From positions 41,512,209-41,576,208 of the forward strand of contig CM039509.1 in NCBI GenBank assembly GCA_022432975.1: 64,000 nt of DNA. Reading direction: 5' to 3'. A program made the translations under genes and the position numbers. Under the pieces are notes generated by a model, which made no database searches, was not told where the DNA came from, and worked only from the letters and a program-made list of their open reading frames with translations. This document shows, in pieces, positions 43,788 through 55,608 of this stretch. The DNA comes from Begonia masoniana. Taxonomy: Eukaryota; Streptophyta; Magnoliopsida; Cucurbitales; Begoniaceae. How positions within the stretch are numbered: the first letter of the stretch is position 1; each line of letters opens with the position of its first letter.

Positions 43788-44324
43788 CGCCCCTCCCCGT
43801 TTCTCCTTTTTGTTTCTCTTCACATTCCTTTCCATTCTTTCTTCTTTCTCTACTTGCATAATATTTCAATTAAAACATCACTTAACCATCACCTCAATTA
43901 TGCATTCCTACACTAATTCATTCAATTTCTGTATCCAAAACAACGACTCAAAACACGTGTTTAAAACGAAATACAGTTCCCTGAAAACAAACTGCGTGGA
44001 TATGTTTAAAACCTAAACAAATCCTCCTATTTTTGAAATCACCCAAACGGTTATCAAATCGGTTTCCAAAACATTTCAAAACATCAAAACTTAAACCTAT
44101 GGAATATACAGAACTAAATATCCTAAAATGTTTCTATCTATAAAATAAATCTATCTAATTCACCATTAGCCCAAAATATTCCGATACCCTTAAATCACGT
44201 ACATATTTCCCAATGGGTTAGGCCAAGCATCGACTGCGCAACACACCACCGCAAGCCATCCTCCGCCAACTGGATCACTCCTCAGGTGGAGGGATCTCAA
44301 CCTCACCTGTTTCCTCGTAGTCAC

Positions 44325-44927
44325 CTACACCCTACAGGCACCTATGAGATAAAAATCTCAGCAAGCTCTCATAAATGCAATGCATGCTGTGCGTATGAGT
44401 TCATAATCATGCATCATTTTCATTACTTTACTTTACTCTGTGGGTGTCACCGAGATCTCTTCCCACTAACTGGAGAGAGCACATCCAGCGGTCGGACTAC
44501 TCTTTCCAGCTAGAGGGGGGGTACACGCTTATAACACGTACAGCCGTGCCTGAGCCCCATCTCGCGTGACCTGTAACTATATGAGTACGTGTTAGATGTG
44601 GTATTGTGACAGACCCGTAAGTCGATCTACACAATAGATCAATAGCCCCTCTCCAGGCCACATCACCATTTTCTTTAAAACATCGTGCGAAAATTCATTT
44701 TCATGCTTTATAAAACCCATGATGCGTGAGCAGTTCAATATGACATAAAGTAAACATACATGATTTGTACCATCGAGACAATAAAGCAATTAAAAGCATA
44801 ACCTATACAGAACTAATCCTAACTACCCAACCAAAATAAATTTAAGCCTATACATCTCCGAAACTCCTCGAGACGACTTCGACGTACGGTGTAGGCCAAT
44901 CGGCCAGAGAAGATCACGAGAACTTAC
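44325..44927 (-). promoter_or_regulatory. Structured intron-like leader module, S5
   Basis: On the minus strand: donor GAG|GTAAGT at 44927, hairpin GGCC-GATT-GGCC (44894-44905), CCTACACCGTAC (44884-44895), hairpin TGAGA-TTTTTA-TCTCA (44345-44360), acceptor GTAGGGTGTAG ending 44325. The helix has one mismatch. CACC is matched by GGTG as in S2 and G3. Confidence 0.45.
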
Positions 44928-45935
44928 CTCGTGTCCAAAGCAGCTCAAGCTCCGTCTACGAGCGTGGTTTACCTAAGCAATTTAGAACGTTTATCGTTAA
45001 AACGAATTCAAACTTCTAAACGTCCAAATTCAACAAAAACCTTAACTAAAGAATTTTCCTAAAATCTTAAACTAACTAATCGAAGTATTTAAACAACGAT
45101 TAACGCTCAATAGTTTAAAATCACCATTAACGAGTTTTCCTAAAAACCCGAAAATTCTCCAATTTTAACTTTTTCACAAATCAATTTAATTTCGTCCGAA
45201 AACGTCCAATACGTTCATTATATCCTTAATTACGACAAATCTATAAATTTCAAACCCTAAATCGCGTTTTTAACAAAAACCCTAATTGAAACCCTAACCG
45301 TATAACTTTGCGAAAACCAAAAACTAACGCTCTAAAACTTTAGATTCATACCTAGAGCGTCGAATGGAGAAGAAAGCGCGAAGAAAACGGAACGATTGGA
45401 GGACGAACGGAGGTCGGAAGTAAGAATCGCCGTGAATCGCCAAGGAGGGAGGAGAAGTCGCAGGGAGAGAGGAGTTCGCATGGAGAAGAAGAAGAAGACA
45501 ATTCAATTTTAATAAAAATTGACTTGGTAAATTATCGTTTCGCCCTTCCTTTGTTTTCTATTTGTTTCGTCCTTTGTTTCGTTAATTGTCTAACGATTCG
45601 GTTTCTCCAAATCTTCTTATTTCACCAATAACTCCAACCTATTATTTGGGATTTATTAAAACTATCTGTTTACAATTCGGACCTCGTTTACTATTTTTAC
45701 TTAAACGTTATTTATAATACGAGAAACGTAATTTCTCGAAAAATAGCGTTATTACTTCGAAAAAATTCCAAAATTTCCTTAAAATTCCAATTAATAATTA
45801 AGATCATAATGGTGCTTTCTTTTCGTAAAACGGGTTTGATTTAACATATTTACAAAAATGCCAATATATATTATAATATAAAATTCCGTAAGGGCCGGAT
45901 ATTACAGAAGTGCTCAAGTTACTAAGGGAAACCAG

Positions 45936-46532
45936 GTAAGTGAGTTAGTAAGATTCCCGGCCATTAAGGCCCTACATCACAAGGGTACTAGGTAGAAGTT
46001 GTCTATAATATTTAAAGGTTATCTGTACTATTGTCTGTTTGGTTATGATACTCGAGTTGATAGTATGATCTTTTGATGAATGAATGAGCTGTCCTTTTAG
46101 TCTGATGAAATGAGAGTACTCATACTCATGCTTCACGATTTTTTTCCTTTTCAAGCATATGAAAATATTTTAAGTGCATGTTTTCCTTCATGATCAAGAT
46201 ATGAACATGAAACTTATGTAACAAGGATTAAGAGAGGGGTTGGAGGCGGTTTGGCGTATGTCACTGTCCAAAAGGAGGACCATGAATACGGCCCGCAAGG
46301 GACTATGTACACTTTCACTGTCAACCCCCTTTTCGGCACAATTCCTCCCTTAATCCACATGATGTAAATGATGAACAAGAACGTGATGTAAACAATGAAC
46401 AAGAACATGAACAAGAATGTAATGAGAAATGATTATGTAAATGTGTTCTTTTCAACTGTGCATTCATGCATACATGTTAGTATTGCACTCCTTACTAAGC
46501 ATTAGGTTTATAGTGTAAACCTTATGATGCAG
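45936..46532 (+). promoter_or_regulatory. Structured intron-like leader module, G2 5' LTR
   Basis: Donor CAG|GTAAGT at 45936, hairpin GGCC-ATTAA-GGCC (45959-45971), CCTACATCACAAGG (45971-45984), hairpin TAAGC-ATTAG-GTTTA (46496-46510), acceptor CCTTATGATGCAG ending 46532. The distal AAGG/CCTT pairing differs from G1 and S6 but is kept. Confidence 0.5.
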
Positions 46533-46869
46533 GTGAAGAACTTCCAGGTGAGGATTCCAAATTCAGTGAGGATGTCTAAGACTGGTTGCTGGGTGGTGCT
46601 CAGGGTGACAGATTTGTGACTGGAAAGGCGATTATGACCCCTGGTTACTGCTCTTATGATGTTAGTAAGAATTATACATACTGAAATTAAGTAGGAAGAG
46701 ATTTTCTTAACACGATGGATTTTGGGATTTGTCTGACTGGATTTCTAAGTTTAAGAATGATCATGAGGAGATAGAATGATTTATGTTTTATTTAAGTCTT
46801 CCGCTACACGTATTCTAGATGAGTCTATGATTTATACCTGTGCAATCTTATTCTAGTCAAGTTGAAGTC

Positions 46870-47460
46870 TGTGAAAGTTAGGATGTCTCGTTTCGTAGAT
46901 GTTGTCGTCAGTAGATGCTGATTAATACTATCGACAGATGCTAGGAATTTCTTATTCACCGGTAGAGGTCTTCTATCGGATGATACTTGTATGTCACGTG
47001 CGATGCACATGTCAATCGGTAGATGCTAGGAATTTCTCATTCACCAGTAGAGGTTTTCTATCGGATGATGCTTATATGTCACATGCGATGCACATGTCAA
47101 TCGGTAGATGCTGATTATTACTATCGGCAGATGCTAGAAATTTCTTATTTACCGGTAGAGGTCTTCTATCAGATGATGATTATTATTCCAGGTGTGATTT
47201 ACATGTCAACCGGTGGATGTAGATGTTTTCGCTATCTGAAGAAGTGAGTATTAAGTCTTGTCGATTTGTGATCGGATGATATGGGTAATTATGGTTTGTC
47301 GTTTAGTAATCGGTAGAGGTCTTCTACCGGGCGATGCCCATGAGTCACATGAAACCCTCGTGTCCATCGGATGATGCCTTCTTCTGGGCGACGTCTACTG
47401 AGTCACGTGGAGTGCACGTGACATTCGGGGAATGTGTTCCTATCGGTAGATGACTGCAAG
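46870..47460 (+). repeat. ATCGG repeat zone in G2 5' LTR
   Basis: Imperfect tandem units of about 100 bp with atcggtagatgct, tattcaccggtagaggtc, ttctatcggatgatgc and gcgatgcacatgtca. The 3' LTR has the same zone with a slightly different unit composition, so the zone has changed since insertion. Confidence 0.85.
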
Positions 47461-47738
47461 TCCATGCAGCCCGCGAACAATGAAGTCGAGTGGTCTGAGG
47501 GCACTTTCCTTCTGCCCGAACACGTTATGGAACCGATGTCTGAGTCATGTCGATCGACTCTGTGACTAACTGTGTCGATAGTCTTATGTGGGGGCCGAGT
47601 TTTTGAAGGGTTCAGTTTTGTCAGATATGGCATTGTCCTTGAGTAATGTAAAAAAAAATAATATAGAGGGTAAACTTAGTGTAAATGATTTACAAAAATT
47701 AAGAATCAGTCTCGGCCCTTATAGGGTTGTTACAATTA

Positions 47739-47750
47739 TGGTATCAGAGC
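47739..47750 (+). other. Primer binding site of G2 (tRNA-iMet)
   Basis: TGGTATCAGAGC, the standard initiator-Met complement, four bases after the 5' LTR end at 47734. Confidence 0.93.
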
Positions 47751-47896
47751 AAAACTGGGTTCTAAAATCGATTCTACAGACTGCTTTCCAGCAGAGATTG
47801 TCACGTGAGCACACTCCAACAACTGTAAGTGTCTATGATTTTAATAATGTCATTACGTTAAGATGTGTTTATGATTACTTGTTTAGGAATCTCAAA

Positions 47897-48686
47897 ATGG
47901 TAAAAGGTCAACAAAGAGAGAACAATGAGGATAGTAACACCATCGCTCAGCTAACCGAGTTGGTTATTCGCCAGTTCCACCAAATTGAGCAGTGGGTGGC
48001 TGCTAGGGATGAGCAAGGGAATTCTAGCTCAAATACGACTCACGACAATGGAAGCGAGCGTTTTCACCGCCTTCGACCTCCAGTATTCAATGGTCAAGTT
48101 TCGGATCCTATTTATGTTGAAGAGTGGATTCGGACAATTGAGGACATGTTCAAGTATGCCAAGGTCGATGAAGGGGGACAAGGTCACATGTGCTGTTTTT
48201 CATCTTGCATTAGGTGCAAGGCATTGGTGGGACACAATTCAGAGCACTACGAATGCGGAAACTATGACTTGGGCGTGGTTCAAGACGGCCTTTTATGACA
48301 AGTATTTTAGCCGAGCAGTTCGGGCCAGCAAAAAGATGGAGTTTATGCAGCTACGCCAAACCGGTTCTGTGGCTGACTATATCTGTAAGTTTGAGGCCTT
48401 GTCCAGGTTTGCACTCCGTCTGGTGGATGATGAGGAAGACAAGATTCACCAGTTTGTCCATGGACTGAAGCCGAGCCTCTTTCAGGGAGTGAAGACTGCG
48501 GGAATCCATAACATACCTTATTCCGAAGCGGCAGTTAAGGCTTTGGAATTGGAAGAAGTTGAGTTAACAGTACAAGGACAACGTGAACCGCCAAGGAAGT
48601 TTATCAAGGAGACTCAGCCACCACCGTGCTAGGGCAGAGGTTGGCAGCCACAACCGAATAGAGGACTGCAGCAACAGCAGAAAGGT
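47897..48686 (+). pseudogene. G2 gag, broken
   Basis: It begins MVKGQQRENNEDSN, followed by an acidic/Gln-rich stretch and FHRLRPPVFNGQVSDPIYVE. A one-base gain in a G run near 48172 shifts the frame, and the gag core continues (KGDKVTCAVFHLALGARHWW, FVHGLKPSLFQGVK) to a TAG at 48630. Beyond it the same region continues in frame as RGWQPQPNRGLQQQQ. It is homologous to G1 gag throughout. Confidence 0.85.
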
Positions 48687-49261
48687 GTGAAGAGACCCTT
48701 CAATCCAAATGATGATCAAGGAAAAGGAAAGCGACCTCTAGCTCCTCTATGTTCCACCTGCCAGAAGAATCACCATGGCGAATGTAAATTACATTCTGGT
48801 CGTTGCTATAGATGTGACAAGGTTGGACACATGGTCAGAGATTGCCCTATGCCTCCAGACCCAAATCGTGCGAGAGTAGCGCCAAGAGTCTATGCTTTAA
48901 TGGAGGATGAGGATGTGGTGCAGCATACAGTCATAACAGGTACAATTATGATCTGTGGTATTTCCACTTATACACTTATAGATACGGGAGCCATACACTC
49001 GTTTGTATCAACCCTGTTTGTATGTAAGCATATGTTAGAACTCTTGCCAGCCGAGAGATCATATAGTGTTATGTTACCTTCAGGGAAGTCCTTACATTCA
49101 GAACAGATAGTGAAAGGTGATATTGTATCTTTAGAAGAAAAGAAGTTATATGTAGAGCTAATCGTAATTGATATGAAGGGATATGAAGTCATATTAGGAA
49201 TGGATTGACTATTCAGACATTATGCCCCGATAAGTTGTAGGTCTGGATTGGTTGAGTTCTG
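48687..49261 (+). pseudogene. G2 nucleocapsid knuckles and protease
   Basis: Cys-rich knuckles CSTCQKNHHGEC and CYRCDKVGHMVRDC, then the retropepsin site LIDTGAIHSF (DTGA where G1 has DSGA), then a hydrophobic VILGMD. A TGA at 49206 stands where a Trp codon is found in G1, consistent with a G-to-A change. Only two knuckles are visible against three in G1. Confidence 0.85.
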
Positions 49262-50944
49262 ACCCCCGAACGGAGATCGGTATTCCTTCCAAGATATTCC
49301 AAAAATAAGTAAAATGCCAATTATATCCTCACTAGAGACTCAGCGGTTACTGAAGGGTGGTTGTGAGAGTTTTCTAGCTAGCATAATTGATGTCCAGGTA
49401 AAGGATAAGGTAGAACTCCAAGATATTTCTATAGTACGAGAGTTTCCAAAAGCATTTTTGGATGACTTGCCCGGGTTACCACCTGATAGAGAAATTGAGT
49501 TTGTAATCGATACATATCCCGAGGCATCACCTGTGTCTAAGAACCCTTACCACGTGGCACCTGTTGAGCTGAAGGAGTTAAAAGTCCAACTCCAGGAACT
49601 TGTTGACAAATGATTTATACGCCCTAGTTGTTCTCCCTGGGGTGCGCCTGTCCTATTTGTTAAGAAGAAAAATGGTTCTCTTAGAATGTGCATAGATTAC
49701 AGAGAACTGAACAAGTTAACAATCAATAATAAATATCCCTTACCCCGAATTGACGACTTGTTTGACTAGTTACAAGGAGCTAAGGTATTTTCAAAAATTG
49801 ACTTACGTTCGGGTTATTACCAACTGAAGGTTAAGGAGAGTGATGTACCAAAGACAACATTCAGAACCCGGTATGGACACTATGAATTTCTTGTGATGTC
49901 ATTTGGATTGACGAATGCACCTGCAGCTTTTATGGACTTGATAAACCGTGTGTTTCGTGAGTATTTGGACAAGTTTGTAATTGTGTTTATAGATGATATT
50001 CTAATTTATTCACGGACCAAAGCTGACCATGAAAAACACTTAAGAATAGTTTTGACGACATTAGAACAGCAGCAACTCTATGCCAAGTTGCCCAAATGTG
50101 AGTTCTGGTTGGATAAGGTCAACTTTCTAGGCCATGTCATTCTGCTGAGGGCATATCTGTAGATCTAACCAAAATTCAGGCAGTAAAAGATTAGCCCCAA
50201 CCGAGGAACGCCAGTGAAGTCCGTAGTTTCCTTGGTCTGGCAGGTTATTATAGAAAGTTTATTAAGGGATTTTCTATGATAGCTAAACCTTTAACTAGTT
50301 TAACAAAGAAGGACACCAAGTACTCTTGGACTGAAGCTTGTGAAGATAGTTTTCAGACACTAAAATTGAAGTTGACGATAGCCCCTCTTTTGACACTCCC
50401 AACTGAAGAAGGGAAGTTCAGTGTTTATTGTGATGCATCCAAAGTTTGTCTGGGGTGTGTCTTGATGCAAGAAGGCAAGGTTGTGGCGTATGCCTCCAGG
50501 CAACTGACGAATTATGAACAGAATTACCCCACTCATGATTTGGAATTAGCCGCAGTTGTTTTTGCATTAAAGATTTGGAGACACTATTTGTATGGTCAGC
50601 AGTGTAAAGTGTTTTCTGACCATAAAAGCCTGAAGTACCTTTTTACTCAAAAGGAATTAAACATGAGACAAATACGTTGGTTGGAGTTCGTTAAGGATTA
50701 CGATTTTGAAATTAAGTATCACCCGGGTAAGGCTAATGCTATAGCCGATGCATTAAGCAGGATGTCAATGACGATGCAACCTGCGGTGTCAACCATGTCT
50801 ATACCATTGAGGACGGAAGTTCAGAAATTTGAATTGGAAATAGTTTCTTAGCTGTCGGAACTACTTGCAGAAGTAACCATTCAACCAACTATCTTGGATA
50901 GGATCAAGGAGGCATAACAAAAGGAATCAAAGGAAAATAAGAGC
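49262..50944 (+). pseudogene. G2 reverse transcriptase and RNase H, broken
   Basis: RT starts [20 protein letters not shown]. Breaks: TGA at 49611 (Gly position), TAG at 49767 (a Gln position in G1), a frameshift near 50147, then TAG at 50192 and TAG at 50849. Between them the RT active site [12 protein letters not shown] is intact (near 49990). RNase H shows [38 protein letters not shown] and [11 protein letters not shown]. Confidence 0.88.
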
Positions 50945-52318
50945 ATGATGAGTAAGTTAAATGACGCCTCTTCTGAATTTAGTCTCTCCAAGGATGGTAT
51001 TTTGAGATTTAGGAATCGATGGTATATTCCAAGTGATGAGGAATTACGTAAGTTGATCTTGGCCGAGGCGCACTCGTCTCCCTTTTCTGTACATCCTGGC
51101 AGCACCAAGATGTATTGGAACTTGAAGTTACTCTATTGGTGGCCAAATTTGAAGAGGGATGTTGCCAAGCATGTAGAGTCGTGTTTGATATGCCAACAAG
51201 TTAAAGCAGAACACCAACGTACAGGTGGTACCCTTCAACCCTTACCGATTCCCGAATGGAAGTGGGAAAACATTGCCATGGACTTTGTTGTGGGATTACC
51301 TAAGACAACTAAAGATCATGATAGTATTTGGGTTGTAATTGACAGAATGACGAAATCAGCTCACTTCCTACCTGTAAAGACAACGTACACGATGGATCAG
51401 CTTGCTAATCTGTGTGTTCAGGAAATGATCAGATTGCATGGGATTTCGATATCCATTGTCTCAGATCGTGATCCCAGGTTCACCTCAAGGTTTTGGCAAA
51501 GTCTTCAAGGAACGCTTGGTACAAAGTTATCCTTCAGCACTGCATTTCATCCTCAGACAGATGGCCAATCTGAACGGACAATTCAAACACTCGAGGACAT
51601 GTTGAGGGCGTGTGTGCTAGATTTTCAGACATCTTGGAGCCGATACCTGCCCTTGGTTGAATTCTCTTACAACAATAGTTACCAGTCCACCATTGGTATG
51701 AAACCATATGAAGCACTGTATGGCAGGAAATGCAGATCACCCTTATATTGGGATGAAGTTGGCGAAGCAAAACTCCTAGACCCTGAAATTTTGCAGCAGA
51801 TGTCAGACAAGATTACCATTATTAGGAAAAGAATGATGACTTCACAAAGCCGACAGAAGAGCTATGCAGACCAAAGAAGGAGGGATCTTGAGTTTGCTGT
51901 CGGAGATGAGGTCTTCTTAAAGGTTTCACCATTTAAAGGAGTTGTAAGATTTGGCAAGAAGGGAAAGCTTAATCCACGATTCATTGGACCATTCCCTGTC
52001 TTGGCAAGGATTGGCAGTACGGCCTATAAGTTGCAATTACCTCCATCATTGGAAAAGGTTCACAATGTTTTTCACGTGTCTATGCTAAGGAAATGCATAC
52101 GTGATCCGACGCAGGTTGTTAAGCCAACAGTGATTGATATTGAGCCAACACTTATGTATGAAGAGGAACCTATTCGAATATTGGAAACTGTAGTTAAGAC
52201 TCTACGGAATAAAGAAATTCCACTAGTGAAAGTTCTGTGGACGAATCATGGCATTGAAGAAGCCACATGGGAGCGACAGTAGGACATGATTGCCAAATAT
52301 CCTGAGTTCTTTGCTTGA
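50945..52318 (+). pseudogene. G2 integrase and chromodomain
   Basis: A long open stretch with the HHCC zinc region (HSSPFSVHPGSTKMYWNLK...[11 protein letters not shown]), the DDE core ([29 protein letters not shown]), [14 protein letters not shown], and a chromodomain-like end ([28 protein letters not shown]). A TAG at 52280 cuts the last 12 residues, the natural end being TGA at 52316. Integrase alone looks intact. It is dead in context because upstream RT is interrupted. Confidence 0.9.
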
Positions 52319-52347
52319 TCAATTTTCGAGGATGAAAATTTTGTTTA

Positions 52348-52359
52348 AGGAGGGGTGGA
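52348..52359 (+). other. Polypurine tract of G2
   Basis: AGGAGGGGTGGA next to the 3' LTR start TGTAACACCC at 52360. Confidence 0.85.
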
Positions 52360-54896
52360 TGTAACACCCGACAATGTTCGGCTAGGTATTTTCTTAACAG
52401 CTTAACTGTCACCTCCACCATTAACCTTTACAATTTTGAATTTGAATGCCAAAGCTTAATTGATTTTATTTGTGTGATGGCAGAATTGTAAATAAGATGG
52501 ATTTCAATCGATATAAATAGAAAATGGAATCCTTAAACCTCACTAAAACCTCACTGTAGCTGACACTTTCCTTCTGCGATTTCTCAACCTCCAGAGCTCT
52601 CCTTCTCTTTGCCAACGACTCCTTCATCGGCGACCGATTCTTCAGTCTCCACCCCGACAATCCACGCTTTAGGTAAGGCTTAGACAATGTAGCTGCTGGT
52701 TAGTTACTTAGAGCTCTGTTTTCAGCTAGAACTTGAAGTTTCGGATTATTCAATGGCAGAGTTATTGTAGTGACATTTATACGTTTAGTAATGGCATTTC
52801 CGATTCGATTCTGGACATTAAGATAACCGACTGTGTTTAGTTGCTAGGTTGAATCTGGGCATTTTAGGTTCTGGAAACTTGATCTACGCACATAAGGTGC
52901 TTGACTAAAGAACTTAGAAATACATGTACGTTAGATTCTATGATGACTTTTGGTTAGAACTTTTAAGATTTTGTTTTAACTCTGTAATGTGAAATGTTTT
53001 AGGTGAAGAAAATCCGAGGTGAAGTGCTCAAGTTGCTCAGGGAAACCAGGTAAGTGAGTGAGTAAGATTCCCAGCCATTAAGGCCCTACATCACAAGGGT
53101 ACTAGGTAGAAGTTGTCTATAATGTTTAAAGGTTATAAGTGCTATTGTCTGTTTGTTTTTGATACTCGAGTTGATAGTATGATCTTTTGATGAATGAATG
53201 AGCTGTCCTTTTAGTCTGATGAAATGAGAGTACTCATACTCATGCTTCATGATTGTTTTCCTTTTCAAGCATATGAAAATGTTTTAAGTGCATGTTTTCC
53301 TTCACGATCAAGATATGAACATGAAACTTATGTAACAATGATTAAGAGAGGGTTGGAGGCGGTTTGGCGTATGTCACTGTCCAAAAGAAGGACCATGAAT
53401 ACGGCCCGCAAGGGACTATGTATACTTTCACTGTCAACCCCCTTTTCGACACAAATCCTCCCTTAATTCACATGATGTAAATGATGAACAAGAACGTGAT
53501 GTAAATGATGAACAAGAACGTGATGTAAACGATGAACAAGAACATGAACAAGAATGTAATGAGAAATGATTATGTAAATGTGTTCTTTTCAACTGTGCAT
53601 TCATGCATACATGTTAGTATTGCACTCCTTACTAAACATTAGGCTTATAGTTTAAACCTTATGATGTAGGTGAAGAACTTCCAGGTGAGGATTCCAAATT
53701 CAGTGAGGATGTCTAAGACTGGTTGCTGGATGGTGCTCAGGGTGACAGATTTGAGGCTGGAAAGGCGATTATGACCCATGGTTACTGCTCTTATGATGTT
53801 AGCAAGAATTATACATACTGAAATTAAGTAGGAAAGGATTTTCTTAACACGATGGATTTTGGAATTTGTTTGACTGGATTTCTAAGTTTAAGAATGATCA
53901 TGAGGAGATAGAATGATTTATGTTTTATTTAAGTCTTTCGCTACACGTATTCTGGATGAGTCTATGATTTATACCTGTGGAATCTTATTTTAGTCAAGTT
54001 GAAGTCTGTGAAAGTCAGGATGTCTCGTTTTGTAGATGTTGTCGTCGGTAGATGCTGATTAATACTATCGACAGATGCTAGGCATTTCTTATTCACCAGT
54101 AGAGGTCTTCTATCGGATGATGCTTGTATGTCACGTGCGATGCACATGTCAATCGGTAGATGCTGATTATTACTATCGGCAGATGCTAGGAATTTCTCAT
54201 TCACTGGTAGAGGTCTTCTATCGAATGATGCTTATATGTCACATACGATGCACATGTCAATCGTTAGATGCTGATTATTACTATCGGCAGATGCTAGGAA
54301 TTTCTTATTCACCGGTAGAGGTCTTCTATCGGATGATGATTATTATGCCACGTGTGATTCACATGTCAACCAGTAGATGTAGATGTTTTCGCTATCGGAA
54401 GAAGTGAGTATTAAGTCTTGTCGTTTTGTGATTAGATGATATGAGTAATTATGCTTTGTCGTTTTGTAATCGATAGAGGTCTTCTACCGGACGATGCCCA
54501 TGAGTCATGTGAAACCCTCGTGTCCATTGGATGATGCCTTCTTCTGGGCGACGTCTACTGAGTCACGTGGAGTGCACGTGACATTCGGGGAATGTGTTCT
54601 TATCGGTAGATGACTACAAGTCCATGCAGCCTGCGAACGATGAAGTCGAGTGGTCTGAGGGCACTTTCCTTCTGCCCGAACACGTTATGGAACCGATGTC
54701 TGAGTCATGTCGATTGACTCTGTGACTGACTGTGTCGATAGTCTTATGTGGGGGCCGAGTTTTTGAAGGGTTCAGTTTTGTCAGATATGGCATTGTCCTT
54801 GAGTAATGTAAAAAAAAAAATAATGTAGAGGGTAAACTTACTGTAAATGATTTACGAAAATTAAGAATCAGTCTCGGCCCTAATGGGGTTGTTACA
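52360..54896 (+). repeat. 3' LTR of G2
   Basis: 2537 bp, uninterrupted copy. Against the 5' LTR it has scattered substitutions, an extra atgatgaacaagaacgtgatgt unit (near 53490) and an added ATCGG-zone segment (about 54155-54180). It ends GGGTTGTTACA and is followed by TCAAT. Confidence 0.93.
53050..53669 (+). promoter_or_regulatory. Structured intron-like leader module, G2 3' LTR
   Basis: Donor CAG|GTAAGT at 53050, hairpin GCC-ATTAA-GGC (around 53073-53085), CCTACATCACAAGG (53085-53098), hairpin TAAAC-ATTAG-GCTTA (53633-53647), acceptor CCTTATGATGTAG ending 53669. Upstream intron-like part: donor AG|GTAAGG (near 52672) to acceptor TTTTAG (53003). Confidence 0.5.
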
Positions 54897-54901
54897 TCAA
54901 T

Positions 54902-55608
54902 TCTCCTCCTCCAGCCATATTCGAAACAAGCATCCCAGCTATGTCTCTGCATAGCTCTAACTTTTCTCGAGTTACCATCTTTGTCAACATATCTGCTGAA
55001 TTCTCCTTCGTATGAATCTTTATTAGTCTCAACAATTGTCGATCCTTAACTTCGCATATCCAATAATATCGAATATCAATATGCTTCATACTAGAATGGT
55101 ACATGGAGTTCTTGCTCAAATCGAGAGCACTTTGACTGTCAAAATGTACCTTGTAGTCTTTTTGCTTGATTCCAAGTTCTTGGGGTTATCGCTTTAGCCA
55201 TAACATTTCTTTCTCAGCTTAAGCAGCAACAATATATTCTGCTTCTGTTGTGGATAAATCAATGCACTTCTGCAGTCGTGACTGCCATGAGACAGCTCCC
55301 CCGCAAAAGTATAGATAAATCTTGAAGTAGATTTTCTACTATCAATATCTCTGGCCATATCTGCATCTGTATTGCCCTCCAAGGTTGGATCAGCTCCCCC
55401 GTAACAGAGACATATTTTAGCAGTACCCTTTAGGTACATGAGAATCTACTTTACCGCTTCCCAATGCTCGGAGAGAAAACGACTCACCATTCCCACCGCA
55501 TGAGCAATATCTGGTCTTGTACACACCATTGCATACATCAGACTTCCAACTGCTGAAGAATACGGTACTTATGACATTTTCCCGATCTCTTCCTTGGATG
55601 AGGGGCAT
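54902..55608 (-). pseudogene. C2 RNase H and pol C-terminus
   Basis: It shows AHAVGMVSRFLSEHWEAVK-like tribal copia sequence in broken frames, YLKGTAKICLCYGG, DADMARDIDSRKSTSRFIYT, IHTKENSADMLTKMVTREK and LCRDIAGML near the end. DSRKSTSGY and ENPADMLTK are copia RNase H hallmarks. Frames are broken near 55190 and 55440. Confidence 0.85.

Larger units (their letters stand above)
43359..45906 (-). mobile_element. Antisense solo gypsy LTR S5
   Basis: 2548 bp, TGTCACGACCC to CGGATATTACA, with GAAGT duplications (43354-43358 and 45907-45911). Removing it restores the G2 leader as found in the 3' LTR near 53020. On the minus strand it starts TGTAATATCCGG. It contains a cluster of hairpins (43571-43787) and the leader module. 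No gag-pol. Confidence 0.92.
42688..47734 (+). repeat. 5' LTR of G2, interrupted by S5
   Basis: About 2.49 kb after subtracting S5 and its duplication, close to the 2537-bp 3' LTR. It includes a TATA box (cgatataaatag, 42837), the leader module and an ATCGG zone (46870-47460). It ends GTTGTTACA before the primer site. Confidence 0.9.
42688..54896 (+). mobile_element. Ty3/gypsy chromovirus G2, degenerate
   Basis: Full-length element with TCAAT duplications (42683-42687 and 54897-54901), LTR ends TGTAACACCC and GGTTGTTACA, primer site, gag-pol with chromodomain, and purine tract. It is related to G1 at the protein level but has a different LTR. The LTRs differ at many sites and the coding part has several stops and frameshifts, so it is older than G1. 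Its insertion point is at the purine-tract/LTR boundary of antisense copia C2. Confidence 0.93.

Noticed and set aside
44286..44513. Host exon in the GC-richer part of S5
   Set aside because: This region is the reverse of the conserved LTR exon 3/intron boundary shared with the other LTRs, so it belongs to the solo LTR.
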